Shown: positions 12,278 to 24,479, counted from the first letter of the stretch. The stretch is DNA of 64,000 nucleotides from Straminergon stramineum (GCA_963920665.1 OY987271.1:17983350-18047349), one strand, 5' to 3'. The notes: generated by a model from the sequence alone, not told the origin. Made by a program: numbers and translations.

Positions 12278-13800
12278 ATTTAGTCAATTTTTGGAGTGAC
12301 CTTTGGGATTTTTGTAAATGTAGGGTCCACTTGACAACCATTAGATGCCTTTAAAGCCATGATGAAAATAGTGGAATGAAGTTAAAACAAAAGTAATGGA
12401 ATTTTAAAGTTGTAAGACTCAAATTGAAGCCTGTAGTATCTTCTCAATTGAGGGAGTTCAAAAGATTTTGAGGGAAAAAATGAAAAAGATTTCAATTAAT
12501 TTATAAACCAAGAAGCTAGAAAAATTTGGAACTAATAAAATATGTATGTGATAATTGAAAGGTTTTTGAAACAACCAATGTAGCCTTAGTCTTGAGGTTT
12601 CCATATTGACAAATGCAAAATCTAATGTTGGCTATTAGTCAAAATATACCTCCCAAGTTCACTATAGCAAGTTCAAAATTGCCAAGACTTCCACATCTAC
12701 TTATAACCCTCAAAGGACGAGCCTATTACTATTTTTCAAACTTCATTTGCAAGTACCTATGAATTTGATGTTTTGTAAATGCTAAAAAATTATAAAAATT
12801 TCTCTACATGTTTATAATATAATGAAAAACATTGTAGTGTAATTTTCTTACTATTACATTTTAAAATTAGAAAATTAGCATTCTATAGTTATGTATATCC
12901 AAAGCTCAAATTTGTATAGAGTTTTAGTAAAGACCTTTAATTGTAATTAGTTTAGCCAATTTTTGGAGTGATATTTGGAATTTTGTATTGAAAAATATTC
13001 AATCAATTTTGTGATCATGGGGTCCTTTTGAAATCATGGCTAAAAAGTTGTGGAATGAAGCCAACTAAAGATGAAAACAATGAAAATTAAAGCCCAAAGA
13101 GAATTCTTTGTTTATCAATCAAGGGGGTAAATTTTTTTTGAAGGAACTAATGGAAACCTTTAGTTTTTAAGTAATTTCCAAAACCAAGGCCAAAGGAATT
13201 TAGAATTTAAAAAGAAAAATGAGAGTTGAAAAAGTCTACTTTGCAAATATAGGTCTCAATCTATATAGAATTTAATTTATTTTAAATGAAGAGATTTGTA
13301 TTTTTTTAGGGAACCCATAGGAACCTTTGAGGTCCAATAAAATATTGAAAATCAAGTCCGGGAGAATTTGAAAATAAAATTTTAAATTATGAGAATTTAA
13401 ACTTGGAAGGATCTACTTTTTAACCATAGGATACGGATTTTTGGAGTTTATTTGTTGACAAACATAGATTTCAATGTTTGCTATTTGTCAACATACACCT
13501 CCAAAGTCCATCATAATGAGTTTATAGTTGCCAAGACTTCTATGTCAATTGAAGTCTAGAGACCTTTAATCCTCTAATGTTGAATCTATTATTATTTTAC
13601 AAATTTTATTTTGCAAGTACCTAAAAATGTAAATTTTGTATTCATTTTTCAAAAATTTAATAATACATCTTCTATCAATTGTAAAGAATTTACATATTGG
13701 GGGAAAATTTTGAAATTACCATGATGTTTAAAATTTAAAAAATAAAATAATTCATATAAAATGCAATGCATGCTCAAAAATCTGAAAAATCTTTCAATAG
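12278..13800. repeat. Old direct duplication of an intergenic segment
   Basis: 'CAATTTTTGGAGTGA' occurs at about 12,287 and 12,958. Each copy is followed by GTGGAATGAAG, then by 'GCTATTNGTCAA.ATA.ACCTCC', 'TTGCCAAGACTTC' and 'TTGCAAGTACCTA' at 12.63-12.76 kb and 13.48-13.63 kb. Spacing between copies grows from about 670 to 850 bp, so indels have accumulated. Confidence 0.65.
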
Positions 13801-14420
13801 GATTATGTTATAGTTGAGAACATCATGGTGCACATTCATTGTGTTATTCTAAAATTAAAAAATCAAGACTCCATGGTTGCAATTTCATTTTTTCATTTTT
13901 TGGTCAACATTTCAAAAAAATATTTATATTAAGTAGAATTTTAAATGAATAGAAAAAGAATATCAATGAAAAATTGATTACCAAATAGAAATCTAATGCT
14001 TTTGGGCTCCAATATCTATATGAAAATTCCCATTGCCAAGGTCTCTTGGTTGAAGTATAGGCCTCGAAACCTTCATTGGGCATTGCCAATAGCTCGGAGA
14101 GTAATAAACTTCTAGTCAATAGATTCTAGTGTTTGTATAGAAGGTTTTTTTAGTATGTCTTTGTTTAACCCTAGAAGGGCCTGAAAGTCCTTTGCGGCCA
14201 TATAGTATATTATGTATTTGATGGTATTTGATTAGAAAGACATTGATCAAATATCTTTTTGTACAAAGTAAACTCATGATCATGATAATATGTAAATAAA
14301 AATGTATCATAAATCATCTATTAAACCACAATTGAAGAGTTATAAAGCGAAATATAGGTCGTATAGAGGGACCCCAAGGGCCTTTCAAGGATTAATGAAT
14401 AATAAATTTATGATGAGTTG
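13801..14420. other. Intergenic DNA, nothing recognised
   Basis: A minus-strand open frame at 13,904-14,119 contains a Trp/Tyr-rich stretch, but I recognise no family in it. No RNA gene is seen. Confidence 0.5.
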
Positions 14421-15330
14421 TGGACTTCAAAAGTGTTTAAAAATAGATAGTAAGAATAGAAAGAATATAAGTTCAAATCATATTGAATGAACTATTTTGG
14501 GTATAAAGACAAGTGAATTTATACATCACATGCCTACATTGAATCACCTATCTATTCTACTCATGCTTTAATAATCAAACTTTTCAAGGAACCTCCCAAT
14601 CATAGTTTCTTTTTGTGGAAAAATGAAAAATTCAATGAAAAGCTCTCAAAGAAACTTGAAAAGAAAAATTTCATGATCTAGCATAAACAAATTTTGTATG
14701 TTCTTCCCTTTTAGATACCAAATAATGAAAATTTCTAGAATTTCTAGCTTTCAAAGTGTTTTGAAATGGATGTAAAGAATAGAAGTCGTTAGTCAAACCA
14801 TTTCTCCTAAATTATTGGAGATAAAGCCAAGCATCACCCAGTTTTACATTCATTCACCTACCTACTCTACAAATGCTTAAACAATCTAATTTTCTACATA
14901 ACCTTTCATATCGTGGAAAAATGAAACTTTCATTTCAAACCTTTGAAACAAACATGACAAGAAGTGTTTTGTGATCTTATAGAAATGAGCTTTGCTTTTT
15001 TTTATCCCCTTTGAACCATTGAACAGTACAAAATTATAGAGTTTTCATCCTTTAAAGTGTTTAGAAATGGACATCCGTAAAGAATGGAAGTAATAAGTCA
15101 AACCATCTCTCTCATAAAGGATAAGGTCAAATGACTTCATGTATTAATTTTTCCACTTTTACATGCATTCCCTCACCTATCTAGTCTATAAATGCTCAAA
15201 GAATCGAAGCTTCCAAAAAATCTTTCAATATCTATTACCATGGATATTAAAATTAAAAATTCAATGAAATCCTTTCAAACAAATATGAAGGGAACAATGT
15301 TGTGATCCTATATAAGCCTATTTTGTAGAT
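14420..15330. repeat. Three diverged tandem units of about 300-320 bp
   Basis: Units start near 14,429, 14,751 and 15,054 at 'AAGTGTTTNGAAATGGA'. Each is followed by 'TAAAGAATAGAAGT', GTCAAACCAT, 'CACCTATCTA.TCTA', 'AAATGCT.AAA.AATC', 'GGAAAAATGAAA' and 'TTCAAACAAA.ATGA'. This order is kept in all three. Confidence 0.7.
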
Positions 15331-15733
15331 GCCCAACTCCTCTTTGTCAAGAATTGCATAATGAGGATCGACTCCTCTGCCTTAGATTAGTCTCATCTTT
15401 TCTCTTCCCTTCGTGCGGTTGCTTCTTCTCTAAACTCTTGATGGATAAGACCCCTTGTCTCCTCTAGACATTGTTCTCCTATTTGTTGCCATGTAGTAAA
15501 TTCATTGCATTGCATTGCGTGTTGTTTAACTGTTGTAGTCTTTTGCAATTCACAACGAGGGAAAGTAGTTAGAATTGTAGCTAGTTAGCTAGCTGCAATA
15601 GTTTTTTTGGATGTTACGATTTCCAAAAAGAATAGTAGGATGGCTAATTTTTTCTTATGATATTGCTCTGGCGCTTGTGTGAAGAGACCAATCCAGCAAC
15701 TGATCCAATTTGCAAACAAACTAATTAACTAGA
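15331..15733. other. Transition segment before the 2.34-kb repeat
   Basis: Pyrimidine-rich sequence with no gene recognised. It is not repeated at the other side of the 15.7-20.5 kb block, so it does not look like part of that repeat. Confidence 0.45.
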
Positions 15734-17432
15734 TGTGAGCGCCAAATTACCCACCCTTGGTAATCTGGGAATACAACTAGGTTCTAGGTTTCAACTAAGT
15801 GACTCCTACTTTTGGGTGTCTAAGCGTGGTCCACTGTGCCTTCCAAGCAATGGATCTTTTTACTAAGTACCTAAGTGCCCCCCCCCCCAATTACAAGATT
15901 CGCTTAAACTACTTCCGATGTTTTGGGCCGACCAGATGGAGGGCTTGCTGGATGATTTGGGTGGGACCCAACATAGGGCAGAACTATCCTAGAAACCTCT
16001 AGTTCATCTCGTGCCATTTCTAAAAATATAAGACTCGACCTTATCCAACCTTCCTAGCCAAAGTTATGGTTGGATGAAGTTTGACTGCTACTCGGTTCTT
16101 CAACCTTCATCCATCCCTTAAACCTAGTTCCCCAATTCAAAAAGGTCCGAAATTTTGGGGGATGGTTCACAAGGATTGCCCCTACCCGGATCTGGAGTTA
16201 GACCCTGATCGGGGATTTCTACAATACTTTCATCCAACCCTACCTAAACTTCATTCGCTGATTTCTCCTAACCTATAATTCGGAATTAACTTTTCTCTTC
16301 GGCCTTGGACCCTAATTGGGAGCCTCCTACTAATATAATTAATTCTCTGTCAAATCCGACCTTTAGCTATGCTTCATCCAATTTGACCCCTAAACTTCAT
16401 CTGGCAATAACTTCTTCACCTTAACTCCGATTTGGATGTGCCTTAGGGTTTGGGAAAGTTATGGACCTCCTCTATAGGTTTCTACCATAATAAATGACTT
16501 GACATATGGTCTCGAGGGCTTGACCAAAGGATAGGCCTCGGCCCAAGCTACCAACTCCTAATTAGAGCCCTAGGGGAAGTTTGGGGAGGGTTAACTCATA
16601 CCTCGGAACTTGAGTTGCTATTCGCACCCACCAAAACCTCTACCTCCTCCGCCATGAACTCTTGTGTTGTGAGACAACGAACCATTGTTCTAATCATAAA
16701 ATAAATTAGTACAAGGATTTAATTGTCGATTTTCTCTCCTACTTCTTTCCTCCTCCCTCCTTTTCTTTCCTCCCACACTCGAAGGTGGCCCAACTAACCC
16801 CCAACATTCCTACTAAGCTAATCTTAAGTACGCGTCATTCCCTCCTCCAAGTTGAGCTACCTCTTATGTCCTACTTCTTACGTCCTACGCTTACGTCCCA
16901 CGCTTAATCTTGGGGTGATTACCTACTTCTAATTAAAGGCCTAAGTAAATCTTGGAGATTTCCCTTCCTATCTCATCCACTTCTACTCTTCACCTTCAAA
17001 TCGTCCTTCCCTTTGTCGTTTCTCTTCATTCTTCTAGCCTTATGCCATCCTTGCTCCTTCCGTCTTTGCTAATCTTTTTCTATCGTGGTGAGGTTTTGTA
17101 GGAGACAAGGAGTTGGATTCCCTACCCCAAGGCTACACTAGAGTGGTAGGGGCCTTGAGTGGTGTCTCTTCTCTCCTTCCTTGGCTTGATTTTGGACCCT
17201 AGCCCCTCCCTAGCTGATTTTGGAACCTACCCCTCTGTTGATTTTTGGAACCCCACCCCTTCCTTTTGCCTAGCAATCCCCTTTCTCTCCCTCCTTGTTT
17301 GATTTTGGAGCCCCAGCTCTTACTCTGAATGAGCCCCCCTTCTTAACTTCGTCCACTTCCCATTACTGCCGAATGCTCATTGTAGATCAATACCCGACTC
17401 CGATTGCTTGCTGGACTTGGCCGTAGCTGAGG

Positions 17433-17625
17433 TTTGGGTGTTGGGCTATCTAATTTCTGGTGTTAATTTCGGTGCTGGGTATTGGGTTTGTCTAATTTCT
17501 CGTGTTAATTTCACTGTTGGTTGTTGGGGTGTTGGGCTTGTTTAATTTCTAGTGTTAATCTCAGTACTGGGTGCTGGGATCTTGGGCTTGTCTAATTTCT
17601 ATGCTACTTTCTAAGGCTTTGGTGG
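17433..17625. repeat. Minisatellite, about 63 bp x 3, inside copy 1
   Basis: The repeated unit contains GGTGTTGGGCT, TCTAATTTCT, GTGTTAAT and 'TCNGTGCTGGGT'. The corresponding position in copy 2 does not show the same expansion. Confidence 0.7.
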
Positions 17626-17847
17626 ACAAGGCCAAGGCCAATATGTAGGGACCTTGGTTTTGCAAGGACGAGGACCTCTAGCCTACTCTCTCCTAGCCAT
17701 CCTACTTCCTCCTCTTGACCTCTAATCCCTAGTTCTCTTTTTTGGGGGCTAAACTTTGGTTTGTTCTCAACACGTTTTGGAAACTAAACCTTGTGGGGTG
17801 AAGGGCCACGTGGTCTCACGGTCTTCCCGCGAGGTGGTTTTAACGCA

Positions 17848-18020
17848 CTGCCAAGACTTTGTACCCCTAGGGGGTTCAAAGTTTCGCTATCATCCCTCTT
17901 TTTAATACACCACGAAGACTTTTTCACTCCTAGGGGGTTCAAATCTTCGCCGTACTTCCCCTTTCCACCCCGCTACTAAGACTTTTCACCCCTCAGGGGT
18001 TCAAAGCTTTGCCATATGGG
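17848..18020. repeat. Minisatellite, about 62 bp x 3, with CCCCTAGGGGG core
   Basis: Each unit reads CTGCTAAGACTTTTCACCCC, then TAGGGGGTTCAAAGCTTCGCC, then a pyrimidine run ending TTTAATACA, with substitutions between units. The core is an inverted repeat. Confidence 0.8.
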
Positions 18021-19565
18021 TGGGACCCACTACCCTCACACCCTCATTTCCCTCAACAAGGAATGACATGTCACCAGTGTGAGCGCCAAATTACCCACCC
18101 TTGGTAATTCGCGAACACAACCAAGTTCTGGGTTTCGACTAAGTGACTCCTACTTTTGGGTGTCTAAGTGTGGTCCACTGTGCCTTCCAAGCAATGGATC
18201 TTTTTACTAAGTGCCTAAGTGACCCCCGATTGCAAGATTCGCTTAAACTACTTCCAATGTTTTGGGCTAATTGAATGGAGGGCCTGCTGGACGATTTGGG
18301 TGGGACCCAACTCAGGGCAGAACTATCATAAGAACCCTCTAGTTCATCTCGTGCCATTTCTAAAAATATAAGACTCGACCTTATCCGACCTTCCTAGCCA
18401 AAGTTATGATTGGATGAAGTTTGACTACTATTCGGTTCCTCAAACTTCATCCATCAATTACACCTATCTCCCTAATTCAGAAAACCCCGAAATTTTGGAG
18501 GGTGGTTCACAAGGATTAACCCTACCCAGATGTGGGATTGGACCCTGATCGGGGATTTCTACTGAATTTTCATCCAAGCCTTATCAAAACTTCATCTGTT
18601 AATTTCTCCTAACCTACAACTCGGAATTGACTTTTCTCTTCGGCCTTGGACCCTAGGTGGGAGCCTCCTTCTAATATGTTTAATTCCTTGTCTAACCCGG
18701 AGTTTAGAAATTCTTCATTCAACTTGATCCTAAACTTCATTTGGCCATAACTTTCTCAATTTTCGCCCGATTCGGGCATGCCTTAGGGTTTTGGAAAGCC
18801 ACGACCTTCTTCTCTAAGCTTATGCCCCTGGAAATGACCTGACCTATGGTCTTGAGGGTCTGTCTTAGGGGTAGGCCTCGGCCCAAGCTACTAAATTCTA
18901 ATAGAAGCCCTAGGGAAAGTGTGAAGAGGTCTCACTCATACCTCGGAACTTGAGCCGTTGATCACACCACTTAGGAGCTCTACCTCCTCTGCCATGAACT
19001 CTCACGCCATGAGACAACGAACCATTGTTCTAATCATGAAATAAATTGGTGTAGGGAATTAACTTTTGATTCCTCTCTCTATTTCTTCGTCCTCCCTTCT
19101 TTTCTTTTCTCCCACACTCTAAGGTGGCCTAGCTAACCTTGATCTTCTTACTACAATAATCCTAAGTACGCGTCATCCCCTCTGCCAAGTTGAGCTACTT
19201 CTTACGTCCTACACTTACATCTCACACTTAATCTTGGGGTGATTATCTACTTCTAATCCAAGGGCTTAAGTGAGCCCTGAGGATTCTCTCTTCCTACCTT
19301 ATCTACCTCCACTCCAAACCTTCAAATTGTCCTTCTCTCTCGTCACCTTCTCATTCTTTTATCCATTTACTCATGGCCTCAATGGTGGTTTGTGGGAGAT
19401 GGGGAGTTGGATTTCCTGCCTCGACAGTTTGCTTAGCGTAGTTGATTGTGTTGTGGCCTTCCCCTTTCTTCCTTCCAATTTTAGATTGCAGCTTTTCTTG
19501 TACTCTTTGGTCCTACACAGGCCAAAATCCACCACCCCTTCCTCTCTAGTGCTAACCAAAGACTA

Positions 19566-19810
19566 GCCTGTGCTGGAACCCCATAGCACCTAATTCTAGA
19601 GCCCACCCCGAACCCTAGAGCCCTCCCTAGTACTGGAACCCACAACGCCCGATTCCCAAAGCCCACTCTAGTGCCGAAACCCACAGTGTCCAATTCCTAG
19701 AACCCACCCCAATACCAGAACCCATGGCGCCTGATCCCTAGAGCCCACCCCAATACCCAACCCCTTCCCAAACTCCAACCCCTTGTACCGGAATCCTAGT
19801 GTCGGAACCC
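19566..19810. repeat. Minisatellite, about 55-60 bp, inside copy 2
   Basis: Units of the type 'GGAACCCACA.CGCCCGATT' followed by CCTAGAGCCCACCCC recur about four times. The corresponding part of copy 1 (17.2-17.34 kb) has only loosely similar CCTAGC/GGAACC blocks. Confidence 0.65.
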
Positions 19811-20162
19811 ACAACGCCCGACTCCCTGCCTCACCCGGTTGTTGGAGGTGCTAGGGGTGTGGCTAGGCTACTGCTGGACTGTTGGGCTAATATTGGATTG
19901 TTCTCTTTTTCTATCTCGGGCTCTAAAAAAGAAGGGGTAAAAGGTTGTGGTATTGCTATCGGGTGGTGGATTAGATTTGCTTGGGAGAAGGCATTACTCT
20001 ACTTGTTACTAATTGTTCCCTACGCCAATCTCGGCCTCTAGTTCGTATTGTTTATTTTTGGGACCTAAACCTTGGTTTGTTTCCCTCGTGTTTGGGGAAC
20101 TAAACCTTGTGGGGGGAGGGGCTATGTGGTCCCATGGTTCCCCCGTGAGGTGGTTTTAACGC

Positions 20163-20395
20163 ACTGCTAATACTTTCCACTCCAAGGGGGTTCAAAGCTT
20201 CACCCTCATTTCCCCCTTTTAATGCACTGCTAAGACTTTTCACCCTAGTGGGGTCAAAGCTTCGCCATCGTTCCCCCCTTTTTAATACACTGCTAAGACT
20301 TTTCACCCCTAGGAAATTCAAAGCTTCATTGACTCTCCACTTATCTCACCTACCACGAGGACTCTTTTACCCTATGGATTCAGAGCTTCACCGTA
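20163..20395. repeat. Minisatellite, about 62 bp x 4, counterpart of 17,848-18,020
   Basis: Same unit as in copy 1 (CTGCTAAGACTTTTCACCC, then GGGTTCAAAGCTTC), with four units instead of three. Expansion or contraction therefore occurred after the 2.34-kb duplication. Confidence 0.8.
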
Positions 20396-20456
20396 CGGTA
20401 GGACCCACTACTCTTACACCCTCGTGCCTCTCGACCAAGGAATACCACGCGACGGT

Positions 20457-22160
20457 TAGGAATAAGGATGGAAGACAAAAAAAGACTTGGACACTCAAGT
20501 CTAGTGACACGAGTTAGTAGTGTCAACGACTTGGCTAAAGGCCCCCCAAAGCGGCATCGCCAGTTATATGGGGGGTTGCTCTAGGGTTGGTCCACAAAAG
20601 CAAGGGGAAGGGACCAAACGGGTCTCCTAAAGGCAAGCACCCACAACCTCTAGCACCCTAGGAGTTAGTAAGGGTTTCCAAGCTCAAGTTTAGAAGAGTT
20701 AGTACCATGCTTAATTGAAAGACAAGGCAAGGGACCCCCAAAGGCCTTGCAAGCTCCAACAAACAACAACAATGGCCAAAAGTGCCTAGAAAACACCGTT
20801 GCAAGGTTTGTAGCTAAGTGCCATAATTTCCAACACAAGTTGAACCCAACGGACTCAATTACACAAAAAGGGGGTGGTGAAAGAGGAGAAGGGGTATCCT
20901 TTTGTACTCTTTCTCGGGCACCCACCTCTCCTCATTCATCTAAGTTAATCTTATCTTCTTGGATTTTCATCCAAAACTCAAGGTTTTCATCCTATGTTGG
21001 CCCACTAAGCTAACTTTTGGAGATTAACTCTGAATTGCAAACGGATTGTGCCATTGGCTTCAGAAGGCCATTCTTTGTCCAAAAAAATCCCCCTCCCTCT
21101 TTTCTATCTTCAAAATCACAATGAAACCTAATGCCAACTTAACGCCAAATCCCGGGGAAAATTCCAACTTTGGGGGGTTGTTTTCCCTAGCAAAAGTAAC
21201 TAGCCAAGGCTCCTAAGTAGGCACAGGGGAGTGAAAAAAGACCTATCTTGCGCTCTATTCTACTTTCGTATGCTCCCACTCTATTGGTCAAACCCACCAT
21301 GAATTTTAGTTTTTGTTAATTGTCGGGGAATGTTGAAGGTTTGGGTACTACTAACTATCAAAATGCCGTGAAACTTGTTAGGGCAGCTTATTAACATAAA
21401 TGAGCTATGATAATTTTTAGTGGGATTTAACTGCTACATGGGGAATTTCTAGGAATTTCCCATCGTAGGTTTGGATAGTTGACCATCTAGAAAGACATCT
21501 TCTGACTATCAGAAAATTCCAAAACTTTTCGTGGAACTTTCCATGGGATCTCACAACACATGTGTAGGCTCATATTTTTACTCTACACATCGGCCCAGGA
21601 GGGACAATTTCCACCCCCTCGTTTAATTATCAGTGGTCGAGGAATCTTTTATACCAAGGGGAATCTTGGCAAACCGACTTCGCCGTTGGTTCATGAGCAT
21701 GGATTTTATCCTGAACCACCCTCTTGGGACCTTAGGTTCCTCCATGGTCCCGCCTTTGTATTTTCGACATCTGCAAGCCAACAATTTTGGGTTCTGCTAT
21801 TTCGTCGGTGGAATGGGGAAACTAGAACCTATCTTTGGGAACTGACTCCTATGCCTCACTAGGGTTCCTTCGACCAAATCTCGCTTAGAGATGTCTGTCT
21901 CATGTGGGGTTTTGAGCCTAATACGCCCATCACTCATAATTGATCCATTTGCCATGATTAGTTGGGTTCTAACTTATTTACAACTCGTGGTTGGGTCATT
22001 CTAGCTACAACATACTCAAACTAGACCAAATACTATATTGAAATGTGACATTTCTATTTTGGTTCTACACTCTTTTTAGGGTTTTTTGTATAATAAAGTG
22101 CAATTAAAATGACAAAATACAAAAAAAATAAAAGAGTGAGCTCTTGGTGACGAATTGGGG
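20457..22160. other. Unassigned block, possible retroelement remnant
   Basis: Composition resembles the neighbouring LTR-like copies. It contains a C6/G6 inverted pair near 20,541-20,574 (GGCCCCCCAAAG and TATGGGGGGTTG). Near its right end, at 22,143-22,166, lies TTGGTGACGAATTGGGGGCT, which resembles a primer-binding-site context, but no matching LTR pair was found. No protein family was recognised. Confidence 0.35.
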
Positions 22161-22946
22161 GCTCACACTAGATCAAGTCTGATATTGATTATTGTCATGC
22201 ATTCGATCGAGGGCTTTTCTTGTTCAATATGCATGGAAAGCCACCTCATCAAGATTTCTGTTTGATTATCGGCCTGTTGTAATCTCTCTTCTGTCTAGAT
22301 GATTTTCAGTTTGGGCGATGTTTAGACAATGTCTAGCTAGGTTCTAACTAGTACTGGGAATTGATAGTGCTTGCAAGTCGTATTCGTTGCAAGTTTTCTT
22401 TTTTCTTTTCTTTTTCAATTCAAATAGAGATGAACTTGTAGCTCACTAATTAATAACACTGTTGTGTGTGACTCTTTTTTTCATTTGAGTATTGCGTTAC
22501 CTGTTGGATTGGAGACCTTAATTAAGACATACTACAGAGGGTAGAGATCGAGTCCAACATCTAAGGTAGCACTCTATCTTTATAGTATCCAACTTGGTCC
22601 CAAGCTCTCTAGATATAGACGATGCATTTAGCATTTAGTGGCCATCGTGAATATAAATCTTTGTCCTTGAGTGTCTAAGTCCAATATATGTTATCTAACT
22701 TAACTCTCATTACTTAATGCAAACATCATCTTGTAGGGTCTTTTAGTAGGACCTCTCTCTTTTTATTAATGCCATGGTAGTCTAGAACATTGGATGAGAT
22801 AACTATTGTAGAGGAAAACTTAGATTAACTATAGTACCACTAATCATGTCCCTTCTTCAAAAAGGTGAAGTTTATACTACCTCACGACATTTTCTTTTCA
22901 GTGTGTAGTGTAAGCGTTCCGAGGACTAACTAGGAGGCAAAGATTG
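22161..22946. other. Sequence upstream of the pectate lyase pseudogene
   Basis: No repeat or gene was recognised. The last few hundred bases would be the old promoter and leader of the pseudogene, but no clear core promoter element is visible. Confidence 0.4.
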
Positions 22947-23758
22947 ATGGCGATCCACAATTTAGTCCTCATGTTGGCTTTGTTGGCAACAACTGGAAGC
23001 CTGGTGCATGCTCGTCATTCCTTTGGCATGAATTATGGTGAAAACGGCTACAAAGGCGGAGACAATGACTACTCTACTCATGCTTACGGAAGCACGGAGC
23101 AGTACTACAAGGGCGGAGACTTCGACTATACTGCAAACTCAGAGTAGTACTACAAGAGCGGTGATGATGACTACACAACAAGCTTTGAGCAAGTGAAGCC
23201 AAGTTACTCTAATTGGGATGTTGCCGAAAGGTACGTTAGATCATCCAAAGCAATTTCCATCTTCATTACATTAATTTTTTCATACTTCTTTTTAATTTTT
23301 CGATTTTCGATTCTTGCAAGCTGGGGGAGTTTTGTAAGTGTCTCATCATGGTAATGAAACAAATTTTTTTTTCACTTAGCAAGTGGTAATGATACAATTG
23401 AGATGATAAACTCCATTTCATATCCTCATGGTCAAATTTTAAAAACTCCCTTGTATTTATTATTATTTTGGGTTCCACCTTTGCTACCAAATATGTCTAA
23501 TCATAGCATTACTATAACTGAAACGTTTGTTCTTTCTTTATGTCTCCTACTCTCCTATCGCATCTCATCAAATGATGGAATAATATTCCTCTCCATGAAT
23601 TTTATTGAAGAAACAAACGACAACTTTGAGTCTTTCACAAGCGAGTTTGTAATGATATTTGTGTAATGCAAAGGATGTTGCTAGAACTAGATTTATGATG
23701 ATTTATTGTATGTAATGTACGTAACTCATTGAAATGTGTTCCCTTTTACCAGATCATA

Positions 23759-23898
23759 CACTAGAAGAAACCTTCGTTGGTTTCAATAGAAACCAGTTGA
23801 CGTAGTTTTTGCATTCAACCAAAAATTGCAGTTTTGGGCTGAATGCAAAAACTACGTCAATTGGTTTCTATTGAAACCAACGAAGGTTTCTTCTAGTG
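23759..23898. mobile_element. CACTA-type foldback MITE in exon 2 of the pectate lyase pseudogene
   Basis: A 140-bp element starting CACTAGAAGAAACC and ending GGTTTCTTCTAGTG. The arms are 59 bp with a single mismatch (G/A at arm position 38) around a 22-bp loop. Flanking triplets are ATA and GTA, a 2-of-3 match to the 3-bp target duplication expected for CACTA elements. It sits six bases after the exon 2 acceptor. Removing it with one triplet restores the frame across the junction. Confidence 0.9.
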
Positions 23899-24281
23899 GT
23901 ATTTGAGGCACAAGTATGATTATGGTGCCTTGTCGGATTCTGGAAGCAACCCTCTAGCGGTAGCTTCAGGCAACCCCATTGATGATTGTTGGAGACACAA
24001 TCCAAATGGACCAACAACCGTCAAGCGTTGGCCAATTGTGCCATTGGATTTCGCAAGAACGCCATCGGAGGCACGGAAGGCCCCATTTACATCGTCACTG
24101 ATGAAACTCATGAGGATCTCATGAATCCCAAAGAAGGAACTCTATGCTACACTATTCTTCAGGATGTAAGCAATTAATCTAACCTCTTACAATTTTGCAA
24201 AACAATCTAGCAAAGATCTGATGTTCTTGTAAGAGAAACGAGGAACATAATGAAGATAAATATATGAATATTTGTAGTCCA

Positions 24282-24479
24282 TGTTAAGAAAAATGTATAC
24301 ATACATATATATATATATATATTTATTATTTTTTTCTAATGATAATACAGATGATACTTTACATCCTTAAGGCTTGAACAAAAGGTACTTGTTAATAGTC
24401 GCAACTCTATGTGTAAAGTCACAACTATAAGTAAACTTCGTGTACTACATATTATATATACTATCTTGTATATCTAATA
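24282..24479 (-). repeat. 3' LTR of the Copia element
   Basis: 198 bp, same sequence as the 5' LTR except for six substitutions and an expanded (TA)n/T-rich tract near 24,300-24,335 that accounts for the extra 26 bases. Confidence 0.9.

Larger units (their letters stand above)
15734..18077. mobile_element. LTR-like unit, copy 1 of a 2.34-kb direct repeat
   Basis: It begins TGTGAGCGCCAAATTACCC, and the same string restarts at 18,078, so the period is 2,344 bp. The first 150 bases of the two copies are about 90 percent identical by eye. Homology persists to the last 60 bases (GGTGGGACCCACTACCCTCA versus GGTAGGACCCACTACTCTTA). C/T-rich composition and the TG start suggest an LTR of a non-autonomous or large retroelement. 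No gag or pol similarity was found inside, and no primer-binding site at either edge. Short plus-strand open frames inside have no family signature. Confidence 0.55.
18078..20456. mobile_element. LTR-like unit, copy 2 of the 2.34-kb direct repeat
   Basis: It directly abuts copy 1 with no internal domain between them and is 2.38 kb long. It ends near AATACCACGCGACGGT, the counterpart of AATGACATGTCACCAG at the end of copy 1. Internal minisatellites differ in copy number between the copies. If this is an LTR, the arrangement resembles a tandem LTR-LTR junction rather than a normal LTR-body-LTR element. Confidence 0.55.

Noticed and set aside
17870..20350. GGTTCAAAGCTTC repeats as possible polymerase III B boxes of a SINE or tRNA-derived array
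   Set aside because: The match to the B-box consensus is partial, no A box lies at the right distance, and no tRNA-like fold is visible.
17791..20517. Several 60-98-codon open frames inside the 2.34-kb LTR-like copies
   Set aside because: They are not conserved in frame between the two copies and consist of translated minisatellites.
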